A DNA stretch of 34,311 nt from Alphaproteobacteria bacterium HGW-Alphaproteobacteria-3 (GTDB taxonomy: Bacteria > Pseudomonadota > Alphaproteobacteria > Parvibaculales > Parvibaculaceae): NCBI GenBank assembly GCA_002842875.1, contig PHEF01000038.1:1-34311 (forward strand). The letters are read 5' to 3'. Positions 1 to 6,772 of this stretch are shown in pieces. The position numbers were made by a program, and so were the translations under genes. How positions within the stretch are numbered: the first letter of the stretch is position 1; each line of letters begins with the position of its first letter. The notes under the pieces were generated by a model, which was not told where the DNA came from, did not search any database, and saw nothing but the letters and a program-made list of their open reading frames with translations.

Positions 1-1
1 C

Positions 2-43
2 AACATCCTCCGGGCCATCAACATCCGAACCGCAGCCGCCTGA
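2..43 (+). CDS. C-terminal 13 codons of an unidentified ORF, possibly a transposase (partial)
   Basis: The window opens inside a reading frame that ends NILRAINIRTAAA and stop at 41-43. A hairpin follows directly. The basic, short tail and the IS debris just downstream make a transposase likely, but 13 residues are not enough to name a family. The 5' part lies outside the window. Confidence 0.3.
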   Translation, partial: NILRAINIRTAAA

Positions 44-51
44 AACCAAAA

Positions 52-76
52 GAGGCCCCGGTTAAACCGGAGCCTC
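52..76 (+). terminator. Hairpin after the leftmost ORF, candidate terminator
   Basis: GAGGCCCCGGTT at 52-63 pairs with AACCGGAGCCTC at 65-76 with one mismatch and almost no loop. It begins 8 nt after the stop codon. There is no T-run, so it could also be part of the end of an insertion sequence. Confidence 0.4.
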
Positions 77-155
77 CGTTCAGTTTCCACACAGCCTGCC
101 ACTCGCGGGGCCTCTTGCCGTGGCATTGGGTGACGCGGGCGGCGCGAGAAACTTC

Positions 156-296
156 TCACCCCGCCGCGCGGATCAGGTCTTCACCGGGTTCGGGGGCGAG
201 GCAGCGATGCGGGGGGAGCACGATCGTGACGGTGGTGCCCTGGCCGGGTTCGCTGGCGATGCGGAAGCGGCCGCCGTGCCGGTCTGTCAGTTCGAG
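156..296 (-). pseudogene. C-terminal fragment of a histidine kinase (HATPase domain end)
   Basis: On the minus strand the frame reads LTDRHGGRFRIASEPGQGTT, then VTIVLPP and a tail of about 20 residues to a stop at 156-158. HGG-(R/T)-(F/L)-x-(I/V)-x-S-x-x-G-x-G-(T/S)-T is the last conserved block of the GHKL ATPase domain of sensor kinases. The N, G1 and F boxes and the dimerisation domain are absent: upstream of about position 296 the sequence becomes the end of a transposase on the other strand. This is a remnant of a larger kinase gene truncated by IS-associated rearrangement. The exact junction (283-300) is uncertain. Confidence 0.6.
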
Positions 297-404
297 ACCG
301 ATGTGTTCGACTATATCGAACGCTTCTACAATCCCCGGCACAGGCACTCGACGCTCGGGTATCTGAGCCCTATGGAGTTCGAAAAGAAGATGTTGTTAGC
401 TTAA
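297..404 (+). pseudogene. IS3-family transposase OrfB, C-terminal remnant
   Basis: The frame reads DVFDYIERFYNPRHRHSTLG, then YLSPMEFEKKMLLA and stop at 402-404. This is the end of the rve integrase domain of IS3-type transposases, which finish with an (F/Y)-(I/D)-Y-I-E-x-F-Y-N-x-x-R-x-H-S-x-L-G-Y-x-x-P block. The catalytic DDE residues and the rest of OrfB are missing. The fragment is fused head-on to a histidine-kinase remnant. It is not from the same element as the IS at the right end, whose OrfB ends differently. Confidence 0.8.
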
Positions 405-437
405 CTCGACGTCCGCGAGACCGGCCGCAGCCCAGTC
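297..437 (+). mobile_element. Right-end remnant of an IS3-family element
   Basis: This comprises the transposase tail plus the bases after it. Around 411-437 a stretch running from GTCCGCGAGACCGG to CAGCCCA resembles a terminal repeat of IS3-type elements. No matching left end exists in the window, so only the end of the element survives. The outer limit is an estimate. Confidence 0.45.
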
Positions 438-534
438 AACGGCGCGGCCAATGGCGACTGTACAAAGGCGGCCGACCGTCAGACAGAAAAAGAAGTGCAA
501 TGATGCCAAAGGTAATTTTCGGACAGACAGAAAC

Positions 535-1497
535 GTGACGGTCAAGGCATTCAAGCCGTGGTTCGCGCGACACGCTTCGCGCTGGCGCTCCACGCGGCAC
601 ATCGCGGCGCATCTGCAATTTCCCGGCATGGAATTCCATGAGGCGCTGACCCGCGTCACCTACAAGCGGATATTCGGCGTCTGGCCGGATCTGGATGATC
701 CCCGGACGATTTCGGAAAAGATGTGCTGGCTCAAGATCAATGACCGGCGGGCCATCTGCGGCGAGATTACCGACAAGTACCGCATGCGCGGCTATGCCGA
801 ACGGCTGGGGCTTGCCGCCATGCTCAACGACCTGCACGGCGTGTGGGAGAGTGCCGCGGAGGTCGATTTTCATTCACTGCCTGATTGCTATGCGCTGAAG
901 GTCACCAACGGCAGTGCCTGGAACGTCATCAAACGTCCGGGTGTGCCGATCGACGAAGAAAGTGCCCGGCGGCGCCTCGATCGCTGGATGAAGACCAATA
1001 TGGCCGACCACAAGGGCGAGTGGTATTACGCCGCCTCGCCGGCGCGGATCATTGCCGAACATTACCTGGACAATGGCGACGGCGACATTCCGGATTACAA
1101 GTTGTTCGTTTTCAACGGTAAAACCCGCATTGTCCAGTATTGCACCGGTCGCTATCAGAACCTTCGCAGCATCTTCATGAGCCCCGACTGGGAACCGATG
1201 CCGTTTTCCTACAAGGTTTTCAAACCCTATGGTGCGCCGCCGCCGCGCCCCGCGGAGCTTGACCAGATGATCGCGGCGTCACACCGGCTGGCGGCAGGAT
1301 TTCCGCTGGTCCGGGTCGATTTCTATGTCCACCAGGGACGCCTTCTTCTGGGCGAGATGAGCCTGAACCCGGTCGGTGGCTACACCGTCTTCCGGCCCGA
1401 AGAATGGAACCTCGAGATCGGTGACTGGCTGGAACTGCCGGACGCCGCCGAGCTGAGGAATCGTCCGGCCGGTCCCGGTGCCGCCTTCGTAGCCTGA
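535..1497 (+). CDS. TupA-like ATP-grasp protein (polysaccharide-associated ligase family)
   Basis: A protein of about 320 residues. The N-terminal block YKRIFGVWPDL-DDPRTISEKM followed by CWLKINDRR and ITDKYRMRGY is the signature of the ATPgrasp_TupA family (teichuronopeptide/capsule-associated ATP-grasp proteins). Further on, EHYLDN, DYKLFVFNGKTR and the metal-binding region VRVDFYV...LLLGEMSLNPVGG match the ATP-grasp core, with D-x-Y and the E-M-(S/T)-x-x-P motif near residue 290. Members are normally found in surface-polysaccharide loci and are thought to form an amide or peptide bond, but here no glycosyltransferase or export gene is adjacent. The frame is open from ATG 451; GTG 535 was preferred because 451 lies in IS-derived sequence and lacks a Shine-Dalgarno. 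The start remains uncertain. The neighbourhood (IS debris on the left, repeats on the right) suggests a transferred or stranded gene. Confidence 0.75.
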   Translation: MTVKAFKPWFARHASRWRSTRHIAAHLQFPGMEFHEALTRVTYKRIFGVWPDLDDPRTISEKMCWLKINDRRAICGEITDKYRMRGYAERLGLAAMLNDLHGVWESAAEVDFHSLPDCYALKVTNGSAWNVIKRPGVPIDEESARRRLDRWMKTNMADHKGEWYYAASPARIIAEHYLDNGDGDIPDYKLFVFNGKTRIVQYCTGRYQNLRSIFMSPDWEPMPFSYKVFKPYGAPPPRPAELDQMIAASHRLAAGFPLVRVDFYVHQGRLLLGEMSLNPVGGYTVFRPEEWNLEIGDWLELPDAAELRNRPAGPGAAFVA

Positions 1498-1634
1498 CCG
1501 ACGCTCAGATCAGGTCGGGGCGCTCTGCACCTCTGCGCCTCTGCGTGAGAAGCGAGGCTGGCACGCCAACGGGTCCGCGCTTGCGCGGCACGAGGCAGGC
1601 CCCGGCGCAGAGGGCGCAGAGAAGAAAGTCGTGG

Positions 1635-1657
1635 ATGGCCCGCATGAAGCGGGCCAT
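1635..1657. repeat. Perfect 9-bp hairpin
   Basis: ATGGCCCGC at 1635-1643 pairs perfectly with GCGGGCCAT at 1649-1657 around a 5-nt loop. It is about 140 nt beyond the ATP-grasp stop codon and could end that transcript, though no T-run follows. Confidence 0.5.
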
Positions 1658-1674
1658 GACGGTTCTGGGGGAGG

Positions 1675-1715
1675 CGTCATTGCAAGGCGCGCGTTTGCGT
1701 GACGAAGCAATGACG
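1675..1715. repeat. REP-like inverted repeat (CGTCATTGC/GCAATGACG)
   Basis: Perfect 9-bp arms at 1675-1683 and 1707-1715 enclose 23 bases. The GTCATTGC/GCAATGAC ends also appear in the palindromic element at 5105-5192, which suggests one dispersed family of intergenic repeats. Confidence 0.55.
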
Positions 1716-1847
1716 GGGTTGGGGTGGTGACAGGGTGCGGCCACTGACGCTGTCCCCCTCACCCTTCCCACCTACGCGGCTTGCGCCGCTTCGGCGGGCC
1801 CCTTCCCTCTCCCAATGACGTGTTGGGGGTGGGGACGCACCGCCCAG

Positions 1848-1876
1848 TTGACTACGGCAATGCCGTAGTCTAGATT
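1848..1876 (+). promoter_or_regulatory. Promoter with a palindromic operator in its spacer, driving the HTH gene
   Basis: TTGACT (1848-1853) and TAGATT (1871-1876) are separated by exactly 17 nt. The perfect palindrome GACTACGGC-AAT-GCCGTAGTC occupies 1850-1870, filling the spacer. The downstream gene encodes a small HTH protein with its own AGGAGG site at 1907-1912. A repressor bound here would exclude RNA polymerase, the usual arrangement for autoregulated antitoxins. The function is inferred; the sequence geometry is direct. Confidence 0.6.
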
Positions 1877-1917
1877 TTGTCCGTGAAGCAGGCGGTTTCG
1901 AGTTACAGGAGGCCGAT

Positions 1918-2208
1918 GTGAGCAAGGTTGGACGCGACATCAAGCAGGGCTTGAAGGAAGCCATCGCCTTTTCGCGCGGCAAGGGGGCGGCGGCGCGGGT
2001 GCATATTCCGGCCGAGATCGACGTGAAGGCGATGCGGGCGCGGCTCGGCATGACGCAGAAGGAATTTTCGGACACGTTCAAGATTCCCGTCGGCACGCTG
2101 CGCGACTGGGAGCAAGGGCGGCGCGCGCCGGACCAGCCGAGCCGGATGCTGCTGCGTGTGATCGAACGCGAACCGCAAGCTGCGCGGCGCGCGCTCAAGG
2201 GCGCTTGA
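1918..2208 (+). CDS. Small HTH (Xre-type) regulator, orphan antitoxin-like
   Basis: 96 residues, GTG start 5 nt after AGGAGG (1907-1912). The N-terminal half is a short helical lead (DIKQGLKEAIAFSRGKG). The C-terminal half is a Cro/CI-type helix-turn-helix: MRARLGMTQKEFSDTFKIPV followed by GTLRDWEQGRRAPDQPSR. This form, with the W-E-Q-G-x-R-x-P block and an R-(M/L)-L-L-R-V-I end, is that of HigA/NadS/MqsA-like antitoxins encoded after a RelE/HigB-type toxin. No toxin gene is present upstream: only about 45 codon-sized bases separate the promoter from the start, and downstream is the alr leader. It is therefore either an orphan antitoxin or a stand-alone regulator. The adjacent palindrome is its likely own operator. 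Confidence 0.8.
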   Translation: MSKVGRDIKQGLKEAIAFSRGKGAAARVHIPAEIDVKAMRARLGMTQKEFSDTFKIPVGTLRDWEQGRRAPDQPSRMLLRVIEREPQAARRALKGA

Positions 2209-2311
2209 GGCGCGGGCGCGTTGGTGCGCGCGTAATTTTGCCCCATTAACCCTTTAACCCGGCACAACTTTCCCTTCAGCCGCGATCCGCTATGATCGGC
2301 GGGAACCTCAA

Positions 2312-2317
2312 TATAAT
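2312..2317 (+). promoter_or_regulatory. Possible -10 element upstream of alr
   Basis: A perfect TATAAT lies 43 nt before the alr ATG in an otherwise GC-rich leader; a second candidate, TATGAT, is at 2291-2296. No good -35 hexamer was found at 16-18 nt for either, so this is tentative. No clear Shine-Dalgarno precedes alr. Confidence 0.3.
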
Positions 2318-2359
2318 CGGCCCGGAGGGCCTGGCGCCCTGCCCGATACGTCACATCCC

Positions 2360-3541
2360 ATGAACAGCAGCGATCAATCCGGCGCGGCGGCGGCGGGTGC
2401 GGTGCTTACCGTCGATCTCGACGCGGTGGCGGCGAATTACGCGATGCTTGGCCGCGAGGCGGCGGGGGCGGAGGTGGCGGCCGTGGTGAAGGCGGATGCC
2501 TATGGGCTGGGGCTCGGGCCGGTGGCGCGGCGGCTGGCCCAGGAAGGCTGCGGCAGCTTCTTCGTGGCGGATGCGAATGAGGGCGCGGAACTGAGGAAGG
2601 TTCTGCCGGGGGCCGCGATTTATGTGCTGAACGGGCTCTTTCCCGGCACGGCGGCGCTATACGGACGGCATGGGCTCAGGCCCGTCATTGCCTCGCTCGC
2701 CGAACTCGCCGAATGGCGCGCGGCGGGCGTCAGGCTTCCGGTGGCGCTGCATTTCGACACCGGCATGAACCGGCTCGGCATGGGCGCGGGCGATGCGGCC
2801 CTGCTGGCTGAGGACGAGCGGCTCACGGCGGGCGTCGAGGTTTCGCTCGTGATGAGCCATCTCGCCTGTTCGGACGACCGGGAGCATCCGCAGAATGTGC
2901 GCCAGCTCGCGTGCTTCAGCGAGATATGGGCGCGGCTCGCCCCGCGCTTTCGCGGCGCCACGGCGAGCCTCGCCAATTCGGGCGGCATCTATCTCGGCCC
3001 GGACTACCGCTTCGGCATGGTGCGGCCGGGGGTGAGCCTTTACGGCGGCAGCCCCTTCACGGGCCGCGCCAACCCCTTCCGGCCCGTCATCCGCGCGGAG
3101 GCGCGCGTGATCGCGCTGCGGGACCTCGCGCCCGGCGAGACGGTCGGCTATGGCGCGACATGGGAGGCGGCGGCGCCGGCGCGCATCGCGGTGCTGGCGG
3201 CGGGCTATGCGGATGGCTATTTCCGGGCGCTCTCTTCGGGCATGCGGGAGGGCGAATCGGGCGGCATGGTGCATATTGGGGGCCATGCCTGCCCCATCGC
3301 GGGGCGGGTTTCGATGGATATGGCGATGGCGGATGTGAGCCACCTGCCCGTGGACGCCGTGAAGCGCGGCGACATGGCGGAACTCATCGGCCCGCATATC
3401 GGCGTGGACGAGGTGGGGCTTCGGGCCGGCACGCTCGGCTACGAAATCCTGACGGCACTGGGCAGGCGGTACATGCGGCGATACATTCCCGAGCCCGAAA
3501 CGGGCAGCGGCACGAACAAGGAAGGCAGGGGGCAGGCGTGA
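2360..3541 (+). CDS. alr: Alanine racemase
   Basis: 393 residues, close to the family norm. It interconverts L- and D-alanine with PLP in the cytoplasm and supplies D-Ala for peptidoglycan. The PLP-lysine motif AAVVKADAYGLG places the Schiff-base lysine at about residue 44. HFDTGMNRLG, the RPGVSLYGG phosphate-binding region and the second-base tyrosine region VGYGATWEA follow in the expected order, and the C-terminal beta domain has GRVSMDMAMADV. The stop overlaps the GTG of mlaE (GTGA), so the two are probably translationally coupled. In many alphaproteobacteria alr lies between dnaB and radA; here the upstream neighbour is an HTH gene and IS debris, so the synteny is broken on that side. 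Confidence 0.95.
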   Translation: MNSSDQSGAAAAGAVLTVDLDAVAANYAMLGREAAGAEVAAVVKADAYGLGLGPVARRLAQEGCGSFFVADANEGAELRKVLPGAAIYVLNGLFPGTAALYGRHGLRPVIASLAELAEWRAAGVRLPVALHFDTGMNRLGMGAGDAALLAEDERLTAGVEVSLVMSHLACSDDREHPQNVRQLACFSEIWARLAPRFRGATASLANSGGIYLGPDYRFGMVRPGVSLYGGSPFTGRANPFRPVIRAEARVIALRDLAPGETVGYGATWEAAAPARIAVLAAGYADGYFRALSSGMREGESGGMVHIGGHACPIAGRVSMDMAMADVSHLPVDAVKRGDMAELIGPHIGVDEVGLRAGTLGYEILTALGRRYMRRYIPEPETGSGTNKEGRGQA

Positions 3542-4311
3542 ACGTCTTCGCGATCATCGGGCAGGTGGTGCTCGGCACACTCGCCGAAATCGGCGCGCTG
3601 ACGCGCTTCATCTGGCTCTCGGTGAGCCATATCTTCCGGCCGCCCTTCTTCTGGCGGCTGGTGGCGCAACAGATGCTCCGCATCGGTTATTTCTCGCTGC
3701 CGGTGGTGGCGCTCACCGCCTTCTTCACGGGCGGCGCGCTGGCCCTGCAAATTTATTACGGCGGCAACTCGTTCAACTCGGAATCGATCGTCGCGACCAT
3801 CGTCGCGCTCGGCATCACGCGCGAACTCGGGCCGGTGCTCGGCGGGCTGATGGTGGCGGGGCGCGTGTCGGCGGCGATCGCGGCGGAACTCGGCACGATG
3901 CGCGTCACCGAACAGATCGACGCGCTGACGACGCTGTCGACCAATCCGCATAAATATCTCGTGGTGCCGCGCGTCGTCGCCGCCGTCGTCACGCTGCCGC
4001 TGCTCGTGTTCATTGCCGACATCATCGGCATCATGGGCGGCTTCGTGGTGTCGACCGGATCGCTCGACTTCAATGCCGGCGTCTATGTCAAGAACACGGC
4101 GGACTTCCTGAAACTGGACGACGTGACCTCCGGCCTCATCAAGGCGGCGGTGTTCGGTTTCATCATCGCCACCATGGGCTGCTTCCACGGCTTCAACTCG
4201 AAGGGCGGCGCGCAGGGCGTGGGCCGGGCGACGACGAACGCTGTGGTGACGGCCTCCATCCTGATCCTCGCGGCGAACTACGTGATGACGTCGCTGCTGT
4301 TTGCGAATTGA
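3538..4311 (+). CDS. mlaE: MlaE-type ABC transporter permease (lipid asymmetry/toluene tolerance family)
   Basis: 257 residues from GTG 3538, overlapping the alr stop by 4 nt. The frame is open further upstream but only as a shadow of alr. It is a multi-pass inner-membrane protein with the MlaE hallmarks GGNSFNSESIVATIVALGIT, RELGPVLGGLMVAGRVS, AAIAAELGTMRVTEQIDAL and PRVVA. MlaE with MlaF forms the ABC unit that moves phospholipids between the inner membrane and the periplasmic MCE protein MlaD. The ATPase gene follows 7 nt downstream. No mlaD, mlaC or mlaB gene is adjacent, so the MCE partner must be elsewhere if the system is complete. Confidence 0.92.
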   Translation: MNVFAIIGQVVLGTLAEIGALTRFIWLSVSHIFRPPFFWRLVAQQMLRIGYFSLPVVALTAFFTGGALALQIYYGGNSFNSESIVATIVALGITRELGPVLGGLMVAGRVSAAIAAELGTMRVTEQIDALTTLSTNPHKYLVVPRVVAAVVTLPLLVFIADIIGIMGGFVVSTGSLDFNAGVYVKNTADFLKLDDVTSGLIKAAVFGFIIATMGCFHGFNSKGGAQGVGRATTNAVVTASILILAANYVMTSLLFAN

Positions 4312-4318
4312 GGCGGCC

Positions 4319-5092
4319 ATGAGCGAAGCAAAGATCGAACTCAGGAACGTCAGCAAGCGCTTCGGCAAGAAGGTGGTGCTGGACGGCATCAACCTCACGG
4401 TGCCGAAGGGAGAGTCGCTTGTCGTGATCGGTGGCTCGGGCACCGGCAAGTCGGTGATGATCAAATGCGTGCTCGGCATCATCCGGCCGGACAGCGGCCA
4501 GATCTTCGTCGATGGCAAGAACGTGCTGAAGATGGATGCGAGCGAGCGCGAGAAGGTCTTGCGCAAGTTCGGCATGCTGTTTCAGGGCGCGGCGCTGTTC
4601 GACAGCCTGCCCGTCTGGGAGAATGTCGCTTTCGGCCTCATCCAGGGCCGCAAGATGAAGCGGAAACAGGCGAAGGACATCGCGATCGAGAAGCTCGCGA
4701 AGGTGGGGCTCGCGGCGGAAGTGGGCGAGCTTTATCCGGCCGAGCTTTCGGGCGGCATGCAAAAGCGCGTCGGCCTTGCGCGCGCCATTGCGGCGGACCC
4801 GGAGATCATCTTCTTCGACGAGCCGACGACGGGCCTCGACCCGATCATGGCGGATGTCATCAACGATCTGATCGTCGACAGCGTGAAGGATCTCGGTGCG
4901 ACGACACTGTCGATCACGCATGACATGGCGAGCGCGCGCAAGATTGCCGACAAGGTGGCGATGATCCACAAGGGCAAGATCATCTGGGCGGGCTCGCGTG
5001 CGGAAGTGGACGACAGCGGCAACGCGTATGTCGACCAGTTCATTCATGGCCGCGCGGACGGACCGATCCAGATGGAAGTGCTGAAGCCCTGA
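4319..5092 (+). CDS. mlaF: MlaF-type ABC transporter ATP-binding protein
   Basis: 257 residues from ATG 4319 (AGGCGG just before it); an in-frame TTG at 4301 is less likely. Walker A is GGSGTGKS, the Q-loop lies in FGMLFQGAALFDSLPVWENV, the ABC signature is LSGGMQKRVGLARA, Walker B with catalytic Glu is EIIFFDEPTTGLDP, and the switch His is in SITHDMA. The sequence FQGAALFDSL-x-V-x-E-N-V-A-F is characteristic of MlaF. It energises the MlaE permease on the cytoplasmic face. It is the last gene of the alr-mlaE-mlaF run; a palindromic repeat then separates it from radA. Confidence 0.93.
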   Translation: MSEAKIELRNVSKRFGKKVVLDGINLTVPKGESLVVIGGSGTGKSVMIKCVLGIIRPDSGQIFVDGKNVLKMDASEREKVLRKFGMLFQGAALFDSLPVWENVAFGLIQGRKMKRKQAKDIAIEKLAKVGLAAEVGELYPAELSGGMQKRVGLARAIAADPEIIFFDEPTTGLDPIMADVINDLIVDSVKDLGATTLSITHDMASARKIADKVAMIHKGKIIWAGSRAEVDDSGNAYVDQFIHGRADGPIQMEVLKP

Positions 5093-5104
5093 TCCCCCTC
5101 AACC

Positions 5105-5192
5105 TGTCACCCCCGGACTTGATCCGGGGGTCCAGAGCGGCAGGCGCGGAGCAAGCGGCCCCTGGATTGCCGGGTCAAGCCCGGCAATGACG
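5105..5192. repeat. Paired palindromic intergenic repeat (alphaproteobacterial REP type)
   Basis: Two hairpins are arranged head to head: CCCCCGGACTTGATCCGGGGG at 5110-5130 and TGCCGGGTCAAGCCCGGCA near 5168-5187. The outer ends are GTCA and TGAC, with CCAG/CTGG inside. Elements of this form, starting GTCAT(C/T)(C/G)CCGG, are scattered between genes in many alphaproteobacteria. It could also end the mlaF transcript. Confidence 0.75.
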
Positions 5193-5221
5193 TATTTGTT
5201 TTAGAGAGAAACCAGACCCCG

Positions 5222-6640
5222 ATGGCACGCCCTTCCCGCACATTCGTCTGCCAGTCCTGCGGCGCGGTGACACCGCGCTGGGCGGGGCGCTGCGAGAGCT
5301 GCGGCGAGTGGAACACCATCGTCGAGGAAGCGGGCGCGGCGGGCGGCGTGGGCGCGGGACCGGCGGCGAAGGCGTTGCAGGGCAAGGGCCGCCGGATCGA
5401 ACTCGTGGAGATGAGCGGCGAGAGCGCGGAGCCGCCGCGCTATGTGACGGGCGTGGGCGAGTTCGACCGGGTGACGGGCGGTGGACTGGTGCCCGGCTCC
5501 GCCGTTCTCGTGGGCGGCGATCCGGGCATCGGCAAGTCGACGCTGCTCTTGCAGGCGATGGCGGCGCTGGCCGCCAAGGGCCATTCGGTCGTCTATATTT
5601 CGGGCGAAGAGGCGATCGCGCAGGTGCGCATGCGGGCGCGAAGGCTCGGCCTCGCGGAGGCGCCGGTGCAGCTCGGCGCGGAGACGAACCTGAAGGACAT
5701 CATCGGGACGCTGGAAGGGCAAAAGGCGCCGGACGCGGTGGTGATCGACTCGATCCAGACCATGTGGGCGGACAATCTGGACAGCGCGCCGGGCACGGTC
5801 AGCCAGGTGCGGGCCTCGGCGCAGGAACTGGTGCGCTTCGCCAAGAAGAACAACACGGCGATCATTCTCGTCGGCCATGTGACGAAGGACGGCCAGATCG
5901 CCGGGCCGCGCGTGGTCGAGCACATGGTGGACGCGGTCATCTATTTCGAGGGCGAGCGCGGGCACCAGTTCCGGATCCTGCGCGCGGTCAAAAACCGCTT
6001 CGGCCCGGCAAACGAAATCGGCGTCTTCGAGATGGGCGAGCTCGGGCTCGCGGAAGTGCCGAACCCGTCCGCGCTCTTTCTGGGCGAGCGCGACGGCGGC
6101 ACGAGCGGCTCGGCGGTCTTTGCAGGCATCGAAGGAACGCGGCCCGTGCTCGTCGAAATCCAGGCGCTGACCGCGCAGAGCCCGCTCGGCACGCCGCGCC
6201 GCGCGGTGGTCGGCTGGGACAGCGGACGGCTCTCCATGGTGCTGGCGGTGCTGGAAGCGCGCTGCGGGCTGTCGCTCGCGGGACAGGACGTTTACCTCAA
6301 TGTGGCGGGGGGCCTGCGAATCAACGAACCGGCCGCCGACCTTGCCGTGGCCGCCGCGCTCATTTCCTCGATTACGGGGACGCCGCTGCCGAGCGACTGC
6401 GTGATCTTTGGCGAAATCAGCCTTTCAGGCGCGGTGCGGCCGGTCAGCCAGATGGATGCACGGCTGAAAGAAGCCGAAAAACTGGGCTTTACACGTGCGA
6501 TCCTGCCTGCGGGGGGGGCCAAGGGGCGCAGCGGCGGCGGGCTCACGTTCACGGAAATTTCGGACCTTGCGGGTCTCATTGCCTATCTGGCGACCGAGGG
6601 GCAGAAGGCCCCCGGCGGACGCCGCGCCAAAGATATGTGA
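5222..6640 (+). CDS. radA: DNA repair protein RadA
   Basis: 472 residues, normal for the family. RadA is a RecA-like ATPase that promotes branch migration of recombination intermediates. Visible in order are an N-terminal C4 zinc finger (CQSCG...CESCGEW, residues 9-30), Walker A GGDPGIGKST near residue 97, the Walker B region AVVIDSIQTMW, the RadA-specific KNRFGPANEIGVFEMG motif, and a C-terminal Lon-protease-like domain (GLRINEPAADLAVAAAL). The start was chosen because the zinc finger follows immediately. It is followed by two hairpins and then cvpA and purF on the same strand, an order common in this class. Confidence 0.95.
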   Translation: MARPSRTFVCQSCGAVTPRWAGRCESCGEWNTIVEEAGAAGGVGAGPAAKALQGKGRRIELVEMSGESAEPPRYVTGVGEFDRVTGGGLVPGSAVLVGGDPGIGKSTLLLQAMAALAAKGHSVVYISGEEAIAQVRMRARRLGLAEAPVQLGAETNLKDIIGTLEGQKAPDAVVIDSIQTMWADNLDSAPGTVSQVRASAQELVRFAKKNNTAIILVGHVTKDGQIAGPRVVEHMVDAVIYFEGERGHQFRILRAVKNRFGPANEIGVFEMGELGLAEVPNPSALFLGERDGGTSGSAVFAGIEGTRPVLVEIQALTAQSPLGTPRRAVVGWDSGRLSMVLAVLEARCGLSLAGQDVYLNVAGGLRINEPAADLAVAAALISSITGTPLPSDCVIFGEISLSGAVRPVSQMDARLKEAEKLGFTRAILPAGGAKGRSGGGLTFTEISDLAGLIAYLATEGQKAPGGRRAKDM

Positions 6641-6651
6641 TAGAGTCCGGC

Positions 6652-6679
6652 TGGACCGTTTTCTCCGGAAAACGGTCCA
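6652..6679 (+). terminator. Strong 12-bp hairpin after radA
   Basis: TGGACCGTTTTC (6652-6663) pairs perfectly with GAAAACGGTCCA (6668-6679) around a 4-nt loop, 12 nt after the radA stop. No T-run follows, so it may be a dispersed palindrome that also acts as a terminator. Confidence 0.5.
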
Positions 6680-6692
6680 GACTATAAGCGAC

Positions 6693-6752
6693 GAGCAGAT
6701 TTTCACGATGAAACGAGATCGCAATGGAATTCCGTTTCATCGTGATCTGCTC
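6693..6752. repeat. MITE-like inverted repeat between radA and cvpA
   Basis: The left arm GAGCAGAT-TTT-CACGATGAAACG (6693-6715) pairs with CGTTTCATCGTGATCTGCTC (6733-6752): 20 bp perfect apart from a TTT bulge, around a 17-nt loop that contains GGAATTCC. It is unlike either neighbouring gene and is followed 20 nt later by the cvpA start. Confidence 0.7.
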
Positions 6753-6772
6753 TCGGCTTTCGGGAGAGTGAT

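Larger units (their letters stand above)
1498..1847. other. Intergenic stretch rich in small palindromes, no convincing gene
   Basis: The 350 bases after the ATP-grasp gene hold no ORF with recognisable protein features. They contain an imperfect inverted repeat (CTCTGCGCCTCTGCG at 1531-1545 against CGCAGAGGGCGCAGAG at 1606-1621), two shorter perfect palindromes listed separately, and a C-rich stretch (1750-1815) of the kind seen in dispersed intergenic repeats. Confidence 0.6.

Noticed and set aside
1505..1771. Small minus-strand frames in the gap after the ATP-grasp gene
   Set aside because: They translate palindromic intergenic repeats. Similar products are often annotated as hypothetical proteins but there is no ribosome-binding site or protein-like composition.
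1871..1921. A short frame ending in ATGTGA that overlaps the HTH start, as a toxin gene would
   Set aside because: It is closed by an in-frame TAG at 1871 and is only about 15 codons, too short for a toxin; the promoter also lies immediately upstream.
5308..6687. A 459-codon plus-strand frame overlapping radA
   Set aside because: It is an Arg/Gly-rich shadow in another frame of radA, which has all its motifs in its own frame.
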